Assembly: GCA_019120175.1 (NCBI GenBank) | Contig: DWVP01000020.1 | Coordinates: forward strand, 62,001-126,000 | DNA from: Candidatus Corynebacterium faecigallinarum | GTDB taxonomy: Bacteria; Actinomycetota; Actinomycetes; Mycobacteriales; Mycobacteriaceae | Length of the DNA: 64,000 nucleotides | Direction of reading: 5' to 3' | Shown here: positions 34,889 to 43,957 of the stretch, one piece after another | Numbering within the stretch: the first letter of the stretch is position 1 | How the letters are laid out: the number at the start of each line of letters is the position of its first letter | The notes under the pieces: generated by a model | What the model saw: the letters and a program-made list of their open reading frames with translations, nothing else | What the model was told of the DNA's origin: nothing | Database searches by the model: none | Made by a program: the position numbers and the translations under genes

Positions 34889-35777
34889 GTGACTCCGCGT
34901 GGCAGTCATCGTGCCCGGCGGGGTCAGGCGGCCCAGCGTGCCCGTCCTGCCGGTCGCGCTGGACGCGGCGGTCGCGGACCCAGCCGATGCATCGGCACAC
35001 CAGGTAGATCGCGAAGCTGATCGAGGTCACGAAGGGGCTCACCGGCAGCCCGGGCTCCAGTGACAGGATCAGCCCGCCGACGGCGGCGACCACCGCGAAG
35101 CAGGCCGACAGGGCCACCGCCACCAACGGGTTCGAGGTCACCCGCACCGCTGCAGCCCCCGGGGTGATAAGCAGGGCGAGCAGCAGCAGGGCGCCGACGA
35201 TCTGCACACCCTGGGACGCCACCACGCCGATGAGCACGGCAAACACCGCGGCCAGCAGTTTCACCGGCACCCCGGAGGCCGCGGCCATCACCGGGTCGAC
35301 GGTGGCGAACAGCAGCGGACGCCACAGCCACGCCACCACCGCGACAACCAGTACCGCCAGTACCGCCAGTACTCCGAGCGAGGCTCCCGACACTCCGACG
35401 ATCTGGCCGGTGAGCAGAGCGTACGCCTCCGAGGTGCGCCCCGGGTAGAGGTAGATGAACAACACGGACAGGCCCATGCCGAAGGCGAGGACCACGCCGA
35501 CCGTGGCGTCCTGCTCTTTCAACCCCAGCAGGGCGAGGACCACGGCGGCGAGGATCGCCCCGACGATCGCGCCGGTGGTCACACTCACCCCGAGCAACAG
35601 GGCGGCGGCGGCACCCATCAGGGCTAGTTCGCCGGTGGCGTGAGCGGCGAAGCTCATCTTCCGCATCACGATCAGCGGGGCGAGTGCCCCGGAGACCACG
35701 CCGAGCAACAGCGAGGCCCACACGGCGTGCTGGACGAAGTCGACCTGGAGCAGGTCCCAGGTCACTGAGCTGTTCAT
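34872..35777 (-). CDS. Zinc/manganese ABC transporter permease
   Basis: A 301-residue ABC-3 family membrane protein with eight to nine helices. The MRKMSFAAHATGE segment is the typical conserved helix start of ZnuB/MntB-type permeases. The last 30 residues are hydrophilic and rich in His, Asp and Cys. Its start overlaps the ATPase stop by one base (TGATG), forming an operon with the ATPase and the binding protein upstream. From memory the three genes correspond to the Zur-controlled cg2911-cg2913 transporter of C. glutamicum. Confidence 0.88.
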   Translation of the reverse strand: MNSSVTWDLLQVDFVQHAVWASLLLGVVSGALAPLIVMRKMSFAAHATGELALMGAAAALLLGVSVTTGAIVGAILAAVVLALLGLKEQDATVGVVLAFGMGLSVLFIYLYPGRTSEAYALLTGQIVGVSGASLGVLAVLAVLVVAVVAWLWRPLLFATVDPVMAAASGVPVKLLAAVFAVLIGVVASQGVQIVGALLLLALLITPGAAAVRVTSNPLVAVALSACFAVVAAVGGLILSLEPGLPVSPFVTSISFAIYLVCRCIGWVRDRRVQRDRQDGHAGPPDPAGHDDCHAESLTYRQ

Positions 35778-36487
35778 CAGACCACCACCAGCCGACCGTT
35801 GACCTCGGCGACGGTGACGTCCGTGCCGTAGAGCCGGGACAGCACCGGCCCGGTCATCACCTCGTCCACGGTGCCGGTGACGTGCCCGTCGGGGCCCAGG
35901 TAGAGCACCCGGTCGGTGACACCGAGCACCGGGTTGATGCCGTGGGTGACGAAGATGACCGCGGTGTCGTGCTCGCGGCGTCGCCGGTCGAGCAGCTCGA
36001 CGGTGCGCTGCTGGGAGGCGTAGTCCAGGCTGAGCAGCGGCTCATCGCACAGCAGCAGGTCCGGGTCATTGGCCAGGGCCTGGGCCTGCCGCACGCGCTG
36101 TTGCTGGCCGCCGGACAGGGTGCCGACGCGTCGGGACGCCAGGCCGGACGCCCCGACCTCGGCGAGGGCGGCGTCGACGGTGGCGCGTGAGGGACGGCGG
36201 TTCCTGACGGTGCCGTGGCCGATGGCGAGGCCGACGAGGTCACGTACCCGGATGGGAAGGTCGGGGTCGAACATGCGCTGCTGGGGGATGAACCCCACCC
36301 GGCCGTTGCCGCCGACCTCCACCTGCCCGGCGGAGAGCCGGCGGGTGCCCAGGATCACGTTGAGCAGGGTGGACTTGCCCACCCCGTTGGGGCCGAGCAC
36401 GGTGAGGAACTCGCCGGGGGCGATGGACAGGTCGAGGTCGCGCCACAGCGGGTCGACGGCGGCGCCGGTGCTGGTGAGGACGCTCAT
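35777..36487 (-). CDS. Zinc/manganese ABC transporter ATP-binding protein
   Basis: A 236-residue ATPase with Walker A GPNGVGKS (about 33-40), signature LSGGQQQRV and Walker B LLLCDEPLLSLD, plus a switch histidine in FVTHG. Length and the FIPQQ Q-loop fit ZnuC-type subunits. The ATG directly follows the stop of the binding protein gene (TAGATG), so the operon is translationally coupled. It energises the adjacent permease. Confidence 0.92.
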   Translation of the reverse strand: MSVLTSTGAAVDPLWRDLDLSIAPGEFLTVLGPNGVGKSTLLNVILGTRRLSAGQVEVGGNGRVGFIPQQRMFDPDLPIRVRDLVGLAIGHGTVRNRRPSRATVDAALAEVGASGLASRRVGTLSGGQQQRVRQAQALANDPDLLLCDEPLLSLDYASQQRTVELLDRRRREHDTAVIFVTHGINPVLGVTDRVLYLGPDGHVTGTVDEVMTGPVLSRLYGTDVTVAEVNGRLVVV

Positions 36488-37486
36488 CTAGCCGAGTGCT
36501 TCCTCAAGGTCGCTGATCACGGTGTCGACGTAGTCCTCGTAGTCCTGGTCGGCCCCGGGGGTCTCGTTGATGTTGACCACCGGCACGTCGGCGTCCTCGG
36601 CGGCGTCGGAGAGGCGGTCGCTGGACTGGGACTGGGACTGGCGGTTGGTGATCAGGGCGTCCACCTCCCCGTCGGTGATGAGGTCGCGGGTGGCCGAGAG
36701 GTCGGCGACGGACGGCTCACCCTCGTTGAGGACGGTCCGGGCGAAGCCCTCGGGGGTGATGTCGTGGACCTCGGATCCGTCGAGCAGCAGTCCGGCGACG
36801 GATTCGGTGAGGATGACGTGGGCGTGCGGCAGGGCCTGGATCCGTTCGGTGAAGCCGTCGGCCATCTCGGTGACGCCGGTGGCCTCGGCCGGGACGGTGT
36901 CGTCGAGGCTGTTCAGGTGGGCGGCGAGGGAGTCGGCGAACCCGGTGATGACACCCATGTCCAGCCAGACGTGGGGGTTGGACTCGCTGGCGAAGATGCT
37001 GCTGCCGTGGTCGTGGTCGGCATGGTCGTCATCCCCATGGTCGTGGCCGTCATCCCCGTGATCGTGATCATGCTCGTCGCCGTCACCGTGGTTGTGCCCC
37101 TCGGACAGGGGTGCGGCGGTGATGACCTCGGCGTCGTCGCTGGCGTTGTCGGTGAGCCAGTTGTCGTAGCCGGCCCCGTTGCCCACCACCACATCGGCGT
37201 CACGGATCGTGGCGATGTCACGGGCGGTTGCCTCGTAGACATGCGGGTCGTCGTCGGCGCCGGACAGGATGGTGTCCACCGTGATGTCCAGCTCGGTGTC
37301 GGCAGCGTCCTCGGCATCGTCGACGACCTGTTGGGCGAGGTCGCCCCAGGTGGAGGTGGATGCGACGATGCGGATGTCCCCGTTGTCGGCGGCGGAGTCG
37401 TCGGAGCCTCCGGCGCAGGAGGAGAGGCTGAGGGTGAGGGCACCAGCGCCGGCGAGTGCCGCGATGCTACGGGAGTGACGATTCAT
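36488..37486 (-). CDS. Zinc-binding lipoprotein of metal ABC transporter
   Basis: The 332-residue cluster A-I binding protein has a signal peptide with a lipobox (LSSC, Cys about 24). A central loop of alternating His and Asp (about 130-165: H-D-H-D-H-G type) is typical of zinc rather than manganese carriers. Metal ligands are expected in DPHVYE, NPHVW and the ESVAG segment. ATG 37486 is used: TTGACT and TTAAAT are 17 bases apart upstream, and TTAAAT ends eight bases before the ATG, giving a strong leaderless promoter. Zur control is likely but the operator is not certain. Confidence 0.9.
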   Translation of the reverse strand: MNRHSRSIAALAGAGALTLSLSSCAGGSDDSAADNGDIRIVASTSTWGDLAQQVVDDAEDAADTELDITVDTILSGADDDPHVYEATARDIATIRDADVVVGNGAGYDNWLTDNASDDAEVITAAPLSEGHNHGDGDEHDHDHGDDGHDHGDDDHADHDHGSSIFASESNPHVWLDMGVITGFADSLAAHLNSLDDTVPAEATGVTEMADGFTERIQALPHAHVILTESVAGLLLDGSEVHDITPEGFARTVLNEGEPSVADLSATRDLITDGEVDALITNRQSQSQSSDRLSDAAEDADVPVVNINETPGADQDYEDYVDTVISDLEEALG

Positions 37487-37494
37487 GCGACCCA

Positions 37495-37529
37495 ATTTAA
37501 TCTTTGTTGGTAACGGTAGTCAATTGCAG
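37495..37529 (-). promoter_or_regulatory. Promoter of the zinc transporter operon
   Basis: On the minus strand TTGACT and TTAAAT are separated by 17 bases, the best sigma-A-type promoter in the window. The spacer holds TACCGTTACC, an imperfect repeat that may be the Zur target. The same 90-base gap carries the promoter of the divergent LacI gene. Confidence 0.6.
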
Positions 37530-37579
37530 TTGTCGCCCGGGCGGCGGTGGGCTCCCCGCCACCGGCTACCATGGTCGCT

Positions 37580-38755
37580 GTGAACCGATCCAGCTCTCCC
37601 CGTCGACAGAACGCCACCGGCCGGCCGGCCCGCCGCGGCACGCTGGCGTCCATCGCCGCAGAGCTGGGGGTGTCCCGGACCACCGTCTCCAACGCCTACA
37701 ACCGTCCCGAGCAGCTCTCCGTGGAACTGCGCGAGAAGATCATGCGCACCGCCGAGCGCATGGGCTACGCCGGGCCGGACCCCATGGCCCGCTCGCTGCG
37801 CACCCGCCGCGCCGGGGCGATCGGCGTCCTGCTCACCGACGACATGACCTACGCCTTCGAGGACCAGGCCTCCCTGGAGTTCATGTCCGGGGTCTCAGAA
37901 GCCTGCGTGGGCATGGACACCTCAATGCTGCTGATCCCCGCCGGTGCGGAGACCAGCGAGGAGGACCGCCCCGCCGCCCTGGTCAACCAGGCGGTCGTCG
38001 ACGGGTTCATCGTCTACTCCGTCGCCGCCGACGACCCCTTCCTCGCCTCGGTACGGGCCCGGCAGATCCCCACCGTGGTCTGCGACCAGCCGGCGGACGA
38101 CCAGGGGCTCAACTTCGTCGGCATCGATGATGCCGAGGCCATCCGTCCGGCCGCCCAGGCGCTCGTCGATGCCGGCCACCGCCGCATCGGTGTGCTGTGT
38201 ATCCGTCTGGACCGCACGCCGAACAATGGTCCTGTGAGCGCTGAACGCCTGCGGAATGCGCAGATGCACGTGCAGAAGGGCCGCGTCACCGGCATTCTGG
38301 ACGTGCTGGCGGACGCGGGCATCGACCATCCGGACGTGCCTGTGGTGGAACGACACCTCAACAACCCCGAGACCGCGCGGGACGCCGCCGCCGAACTGCT
38401 GGAGAACAACCCCGGGCTCACCGCCGTGGTCTGCACGACCGACAGTCAGGCGCTGGGCGTGCTCGACTACGCCGAGATCAACGGACTGGACGTCCCCGGG
38501 GACCTGTCGGTGGTGGGCTTCGACGGTATCCCGCGTGCCCGCGCCCGTGGCCTGTCCACCGTGGAGCAGCCCAACCGGGAAAAGGGGTTCACCAGCGGAA
38601 ACGTCCTCGCCGCCCTGATCGGACGCAATTCCGAGACCACTCGCCGCAGCGAGGCCCGCGGTGCGGCGACGATGCAGTGGGCCGAGCCGGAGCCGCGGAT
38701 CATCCTGCCGACCCGCTACCTGCCGGGTGCTACCGTCGGCCCCGCGCCGCGCTGA
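37580..38755 (+). CDS. ipsA: LacI-family regulator, IpsA-like
   Basis: The 391-residue regulator has a helix-turn-helix near the N-terminus (GTLASIAAELGVSRTTVSNA, about 23-42) and a periplasmic-binding-type effector domain. The position between a zinc transporter and otsB matches C. glutamicum cg2910 (ipsA), the myo-inositol-responsive activator of inositol phosphate synthase. The symbol rests on synteny and memory of the N-terminus. GTG 37580 is preferred over ATG 37571 because TACCAT (37567-37572) ends seven bases before it. The 3' end overlaps convergent otsB by 26 bases. Confidence 0.7.
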   Translation: MNRSSSPRRQNATGRPARRGTLASIAAELGVSRTTVSNAYNRPEQLSVELREKIMRTAERMGYAGPDPMARSLRTRRAGAIGVLLTDDMTYAFEDQASLEFMSGVSEACVGMDTSMLLIPAGAETSEEDRPAALVNQAVVDGFIVYSVAADDPFLASVRARQIPTVVCDQPADDQGLNFVGIDDAEAIRPAAQALVDAGHRRIGVLCIRLDRTPNNGPVSAERLRNAQMHVQKGRVTGILDVLADAGIDHPDVPVVERHLNNPETARDAAAELLENNPGLTAVVCTTDSQALGVLDYAEINGLDVPGDLSVVGFDGIPRARARGLSTVEQPNREKGFTSGNVLAALIGRNSETTRRSEARGAATMQWAEPEPRIILPTRYLPGATVGPAPR

Positions 38756-39566
38756 GCTCGGCGAGGAACGCCGCCACCGCCGTCGGATCGGCCAGGTGCC
38801 TCTGGGCGAGCGTCTCGCCGTCGCCGACCCGCACGCCGACATCAGGACGCGCCGGGTGGTGGGAGGCGTCCCCGCCCTGGTTCAGGACGGCCTGTGCGGT
38901 CTCGTCGGTGACGTCGTCGCCGATGAACAGGACAGCGTCCGGACGGTGGTGTTCGACGTAGGTGCGTAGGTATCCGCCCTTCGTCGCCGCCGACACCGCG
39001 ACCTCCACGATGTCCTTACCTTCGGTGACCGTGGCCCCGTCGAGTTCGCCGGCGGCAGCGGCGAAATCCGTGTAGGCCTGCTCCGCGGTCCGGCGGTCCG
39101 CCGCGCCCCGGATGTGCAGCCCCACCGCGAACGGCTTGTACTCCACCGACAGGCCAGGGTCACGCAGGGCGAAGGATTCGGCGAGCTCACCGAGGGCGCC
39201 CAGGAGCGTCCGCTGTGCCTGTGACAGTTCGTCGGACGTACCGAGGGAAGGCTCGGCGGGTTCAGCACCGTGACTGCCCACCAGTCGGATGTCGTCCGGG
39301 CCCGGGTCGGCCACCGCGGAGATGTCGGCGACGGGCTGCAGCATGCCGAGGTTGCGTCCGGACAACAGCATGACGGTGGTGCCGGGGTATCCGGCGAGCC
39401 GGTCGATGCTCTCCCGGGCGCCCGGGACCATCCGGACGTCCATCGGCTCGGTGGAGAACTCGGCCAGGGTGCCGTCGAAGTCCAGGGCGACCAACAGTTC
39501 CGGGGCCCGGGCGAGGTACTCGATGTCTGCGGGGGTGACGGTGCTGACGTTGCGCTTGTCGATCAT
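38730..39566 (-). CDS. otsB: Trehalose-6-phosphate phosphatase
   Basis: The 278-residue HAD-family enzyme removes phosphate from trehalose-6-phosphate made by OtsA. The nucleophile motif is DFDGT (29-33) and the late acidic motif is GDDVTDE. LLSGR (motif II) and the cap domain are present. TACCCT ends seven bases before the ATG, so it has its own promoter although it lies 29 bases after the META-like lipoprotein gene. Trehalose is both an osmoprotectant and the acceptor for mycolates in this group. Confidence 0.94.
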   Translation of the reverse strand: MIDKRNVSTVTPADIEYLARAPELLVALDFDGTLAEFSTEPMDVRMVPGARESIDRLAGYPGTTVMLLSGRNLGMLQPVADISAVADPGPDDIRLVGSHGAEPAEPSLGTSDELSQAQRTLLGALGELAESFALRDPGLSVEYKPFAVGLHIRGAADRRTAEQAYTDFAAAAGELDGATVTEGKDIVEVAVSAATKGGYLRTYVEHHRPDAVLFIGDDVTDETAQAVLNQGGDASHHPARPDVGVRVGDGETLAQRHLADPTAVAAFLAELSAARGRR

Positions 39567-39595
39567 GGTGACCAGGGTAGTCGGAGTGCCGCGAC

Positions 39596-40111
39596 TCAGT
39601 ACGTGGCGATGAACTCGACGAAGCGTCGGGTCTGCCAGTCGGAGACCTTGTCGTCGCTGCGGGTCAGCCGCATTTCCTCGTCGCTCGGGGTCGACCAGCG
39701 CAGTTCGGCGTCGTCCAGCACCTCGACGAGACGGTCTGCGAGCACTTCGTCGTTGGGCATGCAGGACGTCCCGTCCTGCTCCGAGGAGTCGCGGGCCTCG
39801 AGGTCCTCGAAGCGGATCTTCTCACCCTCCAGCCATTCGATCGTCCCGCTCAACGCCATGCACCCGATGCCGCCGGTGAATGACTCGCCGCCGCCCAGGG
39901 CGATCCACGACCGCGTCTGGTCGGTCTGCGACAGCCCGGACTCCACCGCGGTGCCGGACTCCTCGGCTGGAGCGTCCTCGATCCGGGTGAGCTGCCAGCG
40001 CACGTCGACGAGCTCGGCGGGGGCCTCGGAGCCACAGGCAACGAGTGTGGCCGCCGCGCCGGCGACGGCGACACCCAGGCACGTTCCCCTCAGCGCGCCG
40101 GCCCGGCTCAT
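39596..40111 (-). CDS. META/HslJ-like lipoprotein between otsA and otsB
   Basis: A 171-residue protein with a signal peptide and lipobox (LVAC, Cys about 26). The mature part has a W-x-L strand near the start and a G-x-G-C-M-A-L-S-G segment, then a Cys before an E-x-L helix, which resembles the META domain of HslJ-type proteins. The start overlaps the otsA stop (ATGA), so it is translated with otsA. C. glutamicum has an unnamed gene at the same place (cg2908, from memory). Function is unknown. Confidence 0.7.
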   Translation of the reverse strand: MSRAGALRGTCLGVAVAGAAATLVACGSEAPAELVDVRWQLTRIEDAPAEESGTAVESGLSQTDQTRSWIALGGGESFTGGIGCMALSGTIEWLEGEKIRFEDLEARDSSEQDGTSCMPNDEVLADRLVEVLDDAELRWSTPSDEEMRLTRSDDKVSDWQTRRFVEFIATY

Positions 40112-41691
40112 TCGGTCACCACCTGCGGATCGAGGACCTCCAGGAACTTGCGGGCCCACCCGTGGACGTCGTGGGCGGCGACCTCTTCGCTCATCGAGGT
40201 CATCCGGGCCCGACGGTCCTCCTCCGGGGCAGTGACCGCCTGCATGATCGCCGCGGCGGTGGACTCCACGTCATAGGGGTTGCACAGGTAGGCCTCGGGA
40301 AGCTGGGTGGCGGCACCGGCGAACTCACTGAGCACCAGGGCGCCCGAACCGTCCGAGTGGCTGGCCACATACTCCTTGGCAACCAGGTTCATGCCGTCCT
40401 TCAACGGGGTGACCAGCATGACATCGGCTGCCGAATACAGGGCGAGCAGCTGCGCGAAGGGCATGTTCGCATGGGAGTAGTGCACCACCGTGTGACCCAG
40501 GCTGCCGTAGGAACCGTTGATCCGGGAGACTGTGCGCTCCACGTCCTCCCGGGTGCGGGCATAGGACTCCAGCCGTTCCCGCGACGGGGTGGCGACCTGG
40601 ACCAGGCACACGTCGTCCGGGTTGAGGTCACCGCGGGAGAACAGCTGCTCCAACGCCTTGAGGCGCTGCATGATGCCCTTGGTGTAGTCCAGCCGGTCCA
40701 CCCCGGCGAAGAGGATCTTCGGGGAGCCCACCCGGCGACGTAGGGCCGTCGATGCCGCGATCGTCTCCGGGGAGGAGGCGGTGGCCGTCACTCCCTCCGA
40801 GTCGATGGAGATCGGGAAGACACCCACCTTGACCTCGCGGCCGTCAGGAGCGCGTACCGTGCCCGCCACGGCATCCCGTCGCGGCAGCCGGGCACCGCGG
40901 ATATAGGACACGCCCTCCTCGTCGGTGCCGGCAGCACCGTCGGTACCGCAGGCATCGCCGCTGCCGACCTTGCTGAAGGTGACGTCGGCGCCCAGGGCAC
41001 GCAGGGTGTACAGGAAGTTCCATGCCGAATCCGGGGTGTGCAGGCCGATCAGGTCCGCACCCAGGGTGCCCTGCAGGATGTCCCAGCGCCACGGCGCCTG
41101 ACGGAACAGCTCGGGGGCGGGGAACGGGATGTGCAGGAAGAAGCCGATCTTCAGGTCGGGGCGCATCTCACGCAGCATTCCCGGGACCAGGTGCAGCTGG
41201 TAGTCCTGGACCCACACCGTCGCCCCCTCGGCGGCGACCCGGGCGGCAGCCTCGGCGAACCGGCGGTTGACCGTGCGGTACGCCCGCCACCAGGAACGGT
41301 GGAACTCCGGGTGGACGATCAGGTCGTGGTACAGCGGCCACAGTGTGGCGTTGGCGAAACCCTCGTAGTAGGTGTGGAACTCAGCGGTGGACAGGTTCAC
41401 CGGCACCAGTGACACCCCGTCGGCCAACTCGGGCAGATCACCGTCGGCGATCTCGTCCTCCGGCGAATCAGCGGCGACCCCGGGCCAACCGACCCATGAC
41501 CCGTGGCTGGACTTCAGCACCGGCCGCAGCGCGGTGACCAGGCCACCAGGACTCGTCGCCCAGTAACTGTTCCCCTCCGCGTCGGTGGCGGGGTTGACGG
41601 GCAGCCGGTTCGCGACCACCACCATGTCACTTCGGTCGTCTGTCGTTCCCGCTGCAGTCGTCGCAGACGCCGCACTCGCCGCAGTAGTCAC
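40108..41691 (-). CDS. otsA: Trehalose-6-phosphate synthase
   Basis: The 527-residue GT20 enzyme joins UDP-glucose and glucose-6-phosphate. VVANRLPV and the SPGGLVTAL loop lie at the N-terminus, WVQDYQLHLVP in the middle, and the retaining-enzyme region GVDRLDYTKGI (about 335-345) and LKDGMNLVAKEY (about 430) further on. An Asp/Gly/Thr-rich insertion (about 240-260) is extra compared with E. coli OtsA. GTG 41691 follows GAGG by six to seven bases. A poorly conserved 22-residue Ala/Thr leader precedes the core. Confidence 0.95.
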   Translation of the reverse strand: MTTAASAASATTAAGTTDDRSDMVVVANRLPVNPATDAEGNSYWATSPGGLVTALRPVLKSSHGSWVGWPGVAADSPEDEIADGDLPELADGVSLVPVNLSTAEFHTYYEGFANATLWPLYHDLIVHPEFHRSWWRAYRTVNRRFAEAAARVAAEGATVWVQDYQLHLVPGMLREMRPDLKIGFFLHIPFPAPELFRQAPWRWDILQGTLGADLIGLHTPDSAWNFLYTLRALGADVTFSKVGSGDACGTDGAAGTDEEGVSYIRGARLPRRDAVAGTVRAPDGREVKVGVFPISIDSEGVTATASSPETIAASTALRRRVGSPKILFAGVDRLDYTKGIMQRLKALEQLFSRGDLNPDDVCLVQVATPSRERLESYARTREDVERTVSRINGSYGSLGHTVVHYSHANMPFAQLLALYSAADVMLVTPLKDGMNLVAKEYVASHSDGSGALVLSEFAGAATQLPEAYLCNPYDVESTAAAIMQAVTAPEEDRRARMTSMSEEVAAHDVHGWARKFLEVLDPQVVTE

Positions 41692-41724
41692 TGTGACCTC
41701 AATCCCTTTCCCGCCGCCGTGGAA

Positions 41725-42066
41725 CTACTCCCCGGTGGTCTTCTTGGTCGCCTTCTTCGCTGTCGTCTTCTTGGCGGTGGTCTTCTTGGCCGGAGCCTTC
41801 TTCGTGGTCTTCTTCGTCGCCTTCTTGGTGGCCTTCTTCGCCGGCTTCGGGTTCTTGGCCTCTTCCTCCGCGGCGGCATCGGCGGCGACCTTGCGGTGGA
41901 TCAGACCCTCCGGCTCGACCCCGAGCATGCACATCAGCGTGGCGGCGTCGAGGAAGTCATTGGCGTAGGTCGCGACGATGCGCTGCGCAGCGATCGCGGT
42001 CTCCTTCTCCACGGTGTGCAGAGACTCTGCGCTGGTGGTGTGGTTGTCGGTGACCTTCGGCGGCAC
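41725..42066 (-). CDS. Small protein with histone-like Lys/Ala/Thr tail
   Basis: A 113-residue protein. Residues 1-~65 form a small helical domain (AIAAQRIVATYANDFLDAATLM). The C-terminal 45 residues are repeats of KKAT, KKTT and KKAP, like the tails of histone H1-like and HupB proteins that bind DNA or polyanions. GTG 42066 follows AGGGAG by six bases; an in-frame TTG 42 bases upstream lies within the promoter (TTGACT). It is the first gene upstream of otsA with 33 bases between them. Function is unknown. Confidence 0.75.
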   Translation of the reverse strand: MPPKVTDNHTTSAESLHTVEKETAIAAQRIVATYANDFLDAATLMCMLGVEPEGLIHRKVAADAAAEEEAKNPKPAKKATKKATKKTTKKAPAKKTTAKKTTAKKATKKTTGE

Positions 42067-42130
42067 GTAGAACTCCCTGGTGTGAATACTGGTCGATATA
42101 ACAGTCAACTAACTTGCGTAAGCGCCCATT

Positions 42131-43765
42131 CTAGCCCGTCGGGGCATCTCCTGCAGCGTCCGCCCCGCGATCGGAGTCTGCCTTCCTCCGGCGACGGTTG
42201 ACGAACGGGTCCGGCAACCACGGGGTGCCGCGTCGGCGCTGCCGACGCACCGTCCAGTGCGCCGGTCCCGCAGGACGCTCAGCGTCGGACCCCGACCCCG
42301 ACCCGGCGCCCGAGCCCCGACGGCCCCGGGCCCGACGGGCGGGCGGACGACGCAGGTCATTGTGGCGGTACAGGATGCGAGGACGTCGCAGTCGACGGGC
42401 CACCCACTCGCCCAGCACCACACCGGCAGCCAGTGACGTCGCCGTGGCCAGGGCGATACCGAGGTTGGAGATACCGAAGACGAACTGGTCGGTGAGCATC
42501 GAGTACATGCCCCGGTACAACGCCAGCCCCGGCAGCAGGGGGGTGATACCCACGATCGCGGTGATCTGCGGCGGGATCAGGTACCGACGGGACAGCAGAC
42601 CACCGGCGAGGCCCACGAACGCTGCGGTGACACCGGCGGAGGTCACCGCACCCAGCCCGATCTCCAGCAGCACCAGCCGGTAGAAGGAGTAGGCGATCAG
42701 CGCGGTCACCGTGGCGATGACCAACGCTCGCCGGGCGGTGAAGGATGCCAACGCGAAGAACATCGCGGCACCTACCCCGCCGAGAACCTGGACGGCCGCG
42801 CCGCCGAAGTTCCCCTGGGTGGAACTGGTGTCGATCGGAGGCAGGGTCATGCCCAGTTCCGCGGTGAGGATCACTCCGACACCGATGCCGGAGATGATTC
42901 CGCCGGTCATCAGCACGGTCTCGTAGAACCGTGCCGAGGAGGTCACCGGGGCGCCGGTCACGCCGTCCTGCAATGCCTGGACCAGCGTCAACCCGGCGAG
43001 CATCGCGACGATGCAGGAGGCGATCACCAACGACGGCGATAAGTAGATGTCCAGAGACCGGGCGAAACTGTAGCTCACCGCCGCGGGGATGGTGGCGGTG
43101 ATCCCGCCGAAGAAGTTCTGGAAGAACAAGGGCAATGATTTCGAGGCCAGCCACACGTTCGTGGCCATGATGATCACCGTGGTGATCGTGGCGATCACCG
43201 CCACCAGTGGCTCGCCGCCGAGCATCAGGGCCACCGATCCGGCGAAACCTCCCCAGGAGAGCACCGCCCAGCGGATGCGGTAGGGCGGTGGGCTGGTCTC
43301 GATGTCGTCGAGGATGCTGCGGGCCAGCTCCAGTTCGGTGGCACCGTTGACGATCGACCGGACGAGGCGGTCGACCTCGGTGAGCCGCGAGAAGTCCGTG
43401 TTCAGTGACCGGACCACCCGGAAGGTGTTGATCGGCGCACTGGTGCCGTTGGATGACGTGTAGATGGTGATCGTGTTCAGGGTGATGTCGACGTGGCAGC
43501 CGTACAGACCGTAGGACGACGTGACCGCGCGGATCTGCGCGCGCGTATCGGTGTTGCTCGTGCCCGAGGCCAGCAGCAGGTCACCGATACGTGCCGCGGT
43601 GTCCATCACCCGGTGGACCTCGGCATGGTCGGTGAGGTTGACCGGGGCGAGGGGGGACGGCGGAGGCGCGGTGCGGATCGTGTCGATCGTCGACTTGTTG
43701 CCGCCGGAGACCAGGTCGTATGCGCGGTTGCGCAGGGAGGTGATGCGGTTGGTGACACGTCCCAC
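42131..43765 (-). CDS. thrE: Threonine/serine exporter ThrE
   Basis: The 544-residue carrier exports threonine and serine by proton antiport. A soluble N-terminal domain (about 40-160; DLLLASG and Y-G motifs, then a membrane-associated helix) precedes about ten transmembrane helices (to about 460). The last 80 residues are Arg/Gly-rich and cytoplasmic, longer than usual. The gene order otsB-otsA-small gene-thrE matches C. glutamicum (cg2905), where ThrE was first described. GTG 43765 is used as start. Confidence 0.92.
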   Translation of the reverse strand: MGRVTNRITSLRNRAYDLVSGGNKSTIDTIRTAPPPSPLAPVNLTDHAEVHRVMDTAARIGDLLLASGTSNTDTRAQIRAVTSSYGLYGCHVDITLNTITIYTSSNGTSAPINTFRVVRSLNTDFSRLTEVDRLVRSIVNGATELELARSILDDIETSPPPYRIRWAVLSWGGFAGSVALMLGGEPLVAVIATITTVIIMATNVWLASKSLPLFFQNFFGGITATIPAAVSYSFARSLDIYLSPSLVIASCIVAMLAGLTLVQALQDGVTGAPVTSSARFYETVLMTGGIISGIGVGVILTAELGMTLPPIDTSSTQGNFGGAAVQVLGGVGAAMFFALASFTARRALVIATVTALIAYSFYRLVLLEIGLGAVTSAGVTAAFVGLAGGLLSRRYLIPPQITAIVGITPLLPGLALYRGMYSMLTDQFVFGISNLGIALATATSLAAGVVLGEWVARRLRRPRILYRHNDLRRPPARRARGRRGSGAGSGSGSDAERPAGPAHWTVRRQRRRGTPWLPDPFVNRRRRKADSDRGADAAGDAPTG

Positions 43766-43870
43766 GGAGCTGCTCTCACCCTTTCTGTCGACCCGGTCGG
43801 CGTTGACCTCTCCTTTGGCGGAGAATGGTCGGCGCCGATGCTTCTCCTGCTCACTCTACGTCACGGGCAG

Positions 43871-43932
43871 GAGGATTCGATGTGCCCCCGACGCTGCTGG
43901 TCCAGCGCGAGCCGGGGGCGTGAGTCCGGGTT
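43871..43932. repeat. Second repeat family, copy A
   Basis: A 62-base block downstream of nitrite reductase. Its first 31 bases (from GAGGATTCGATGTGCCCCCG) are identical to 46952-46982, and the last 31 match 47017-47047 with three changes. GCCCCCGA-CGCTG and CAGCG-CGA-GCCGGGGGC form a hairpin, so the block can also end transcription of the minus-strand gene. Confidence 0.8.
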
Positions 43933-43957
43933 GTCCTCCGGGACGGGTGACCCCGTC

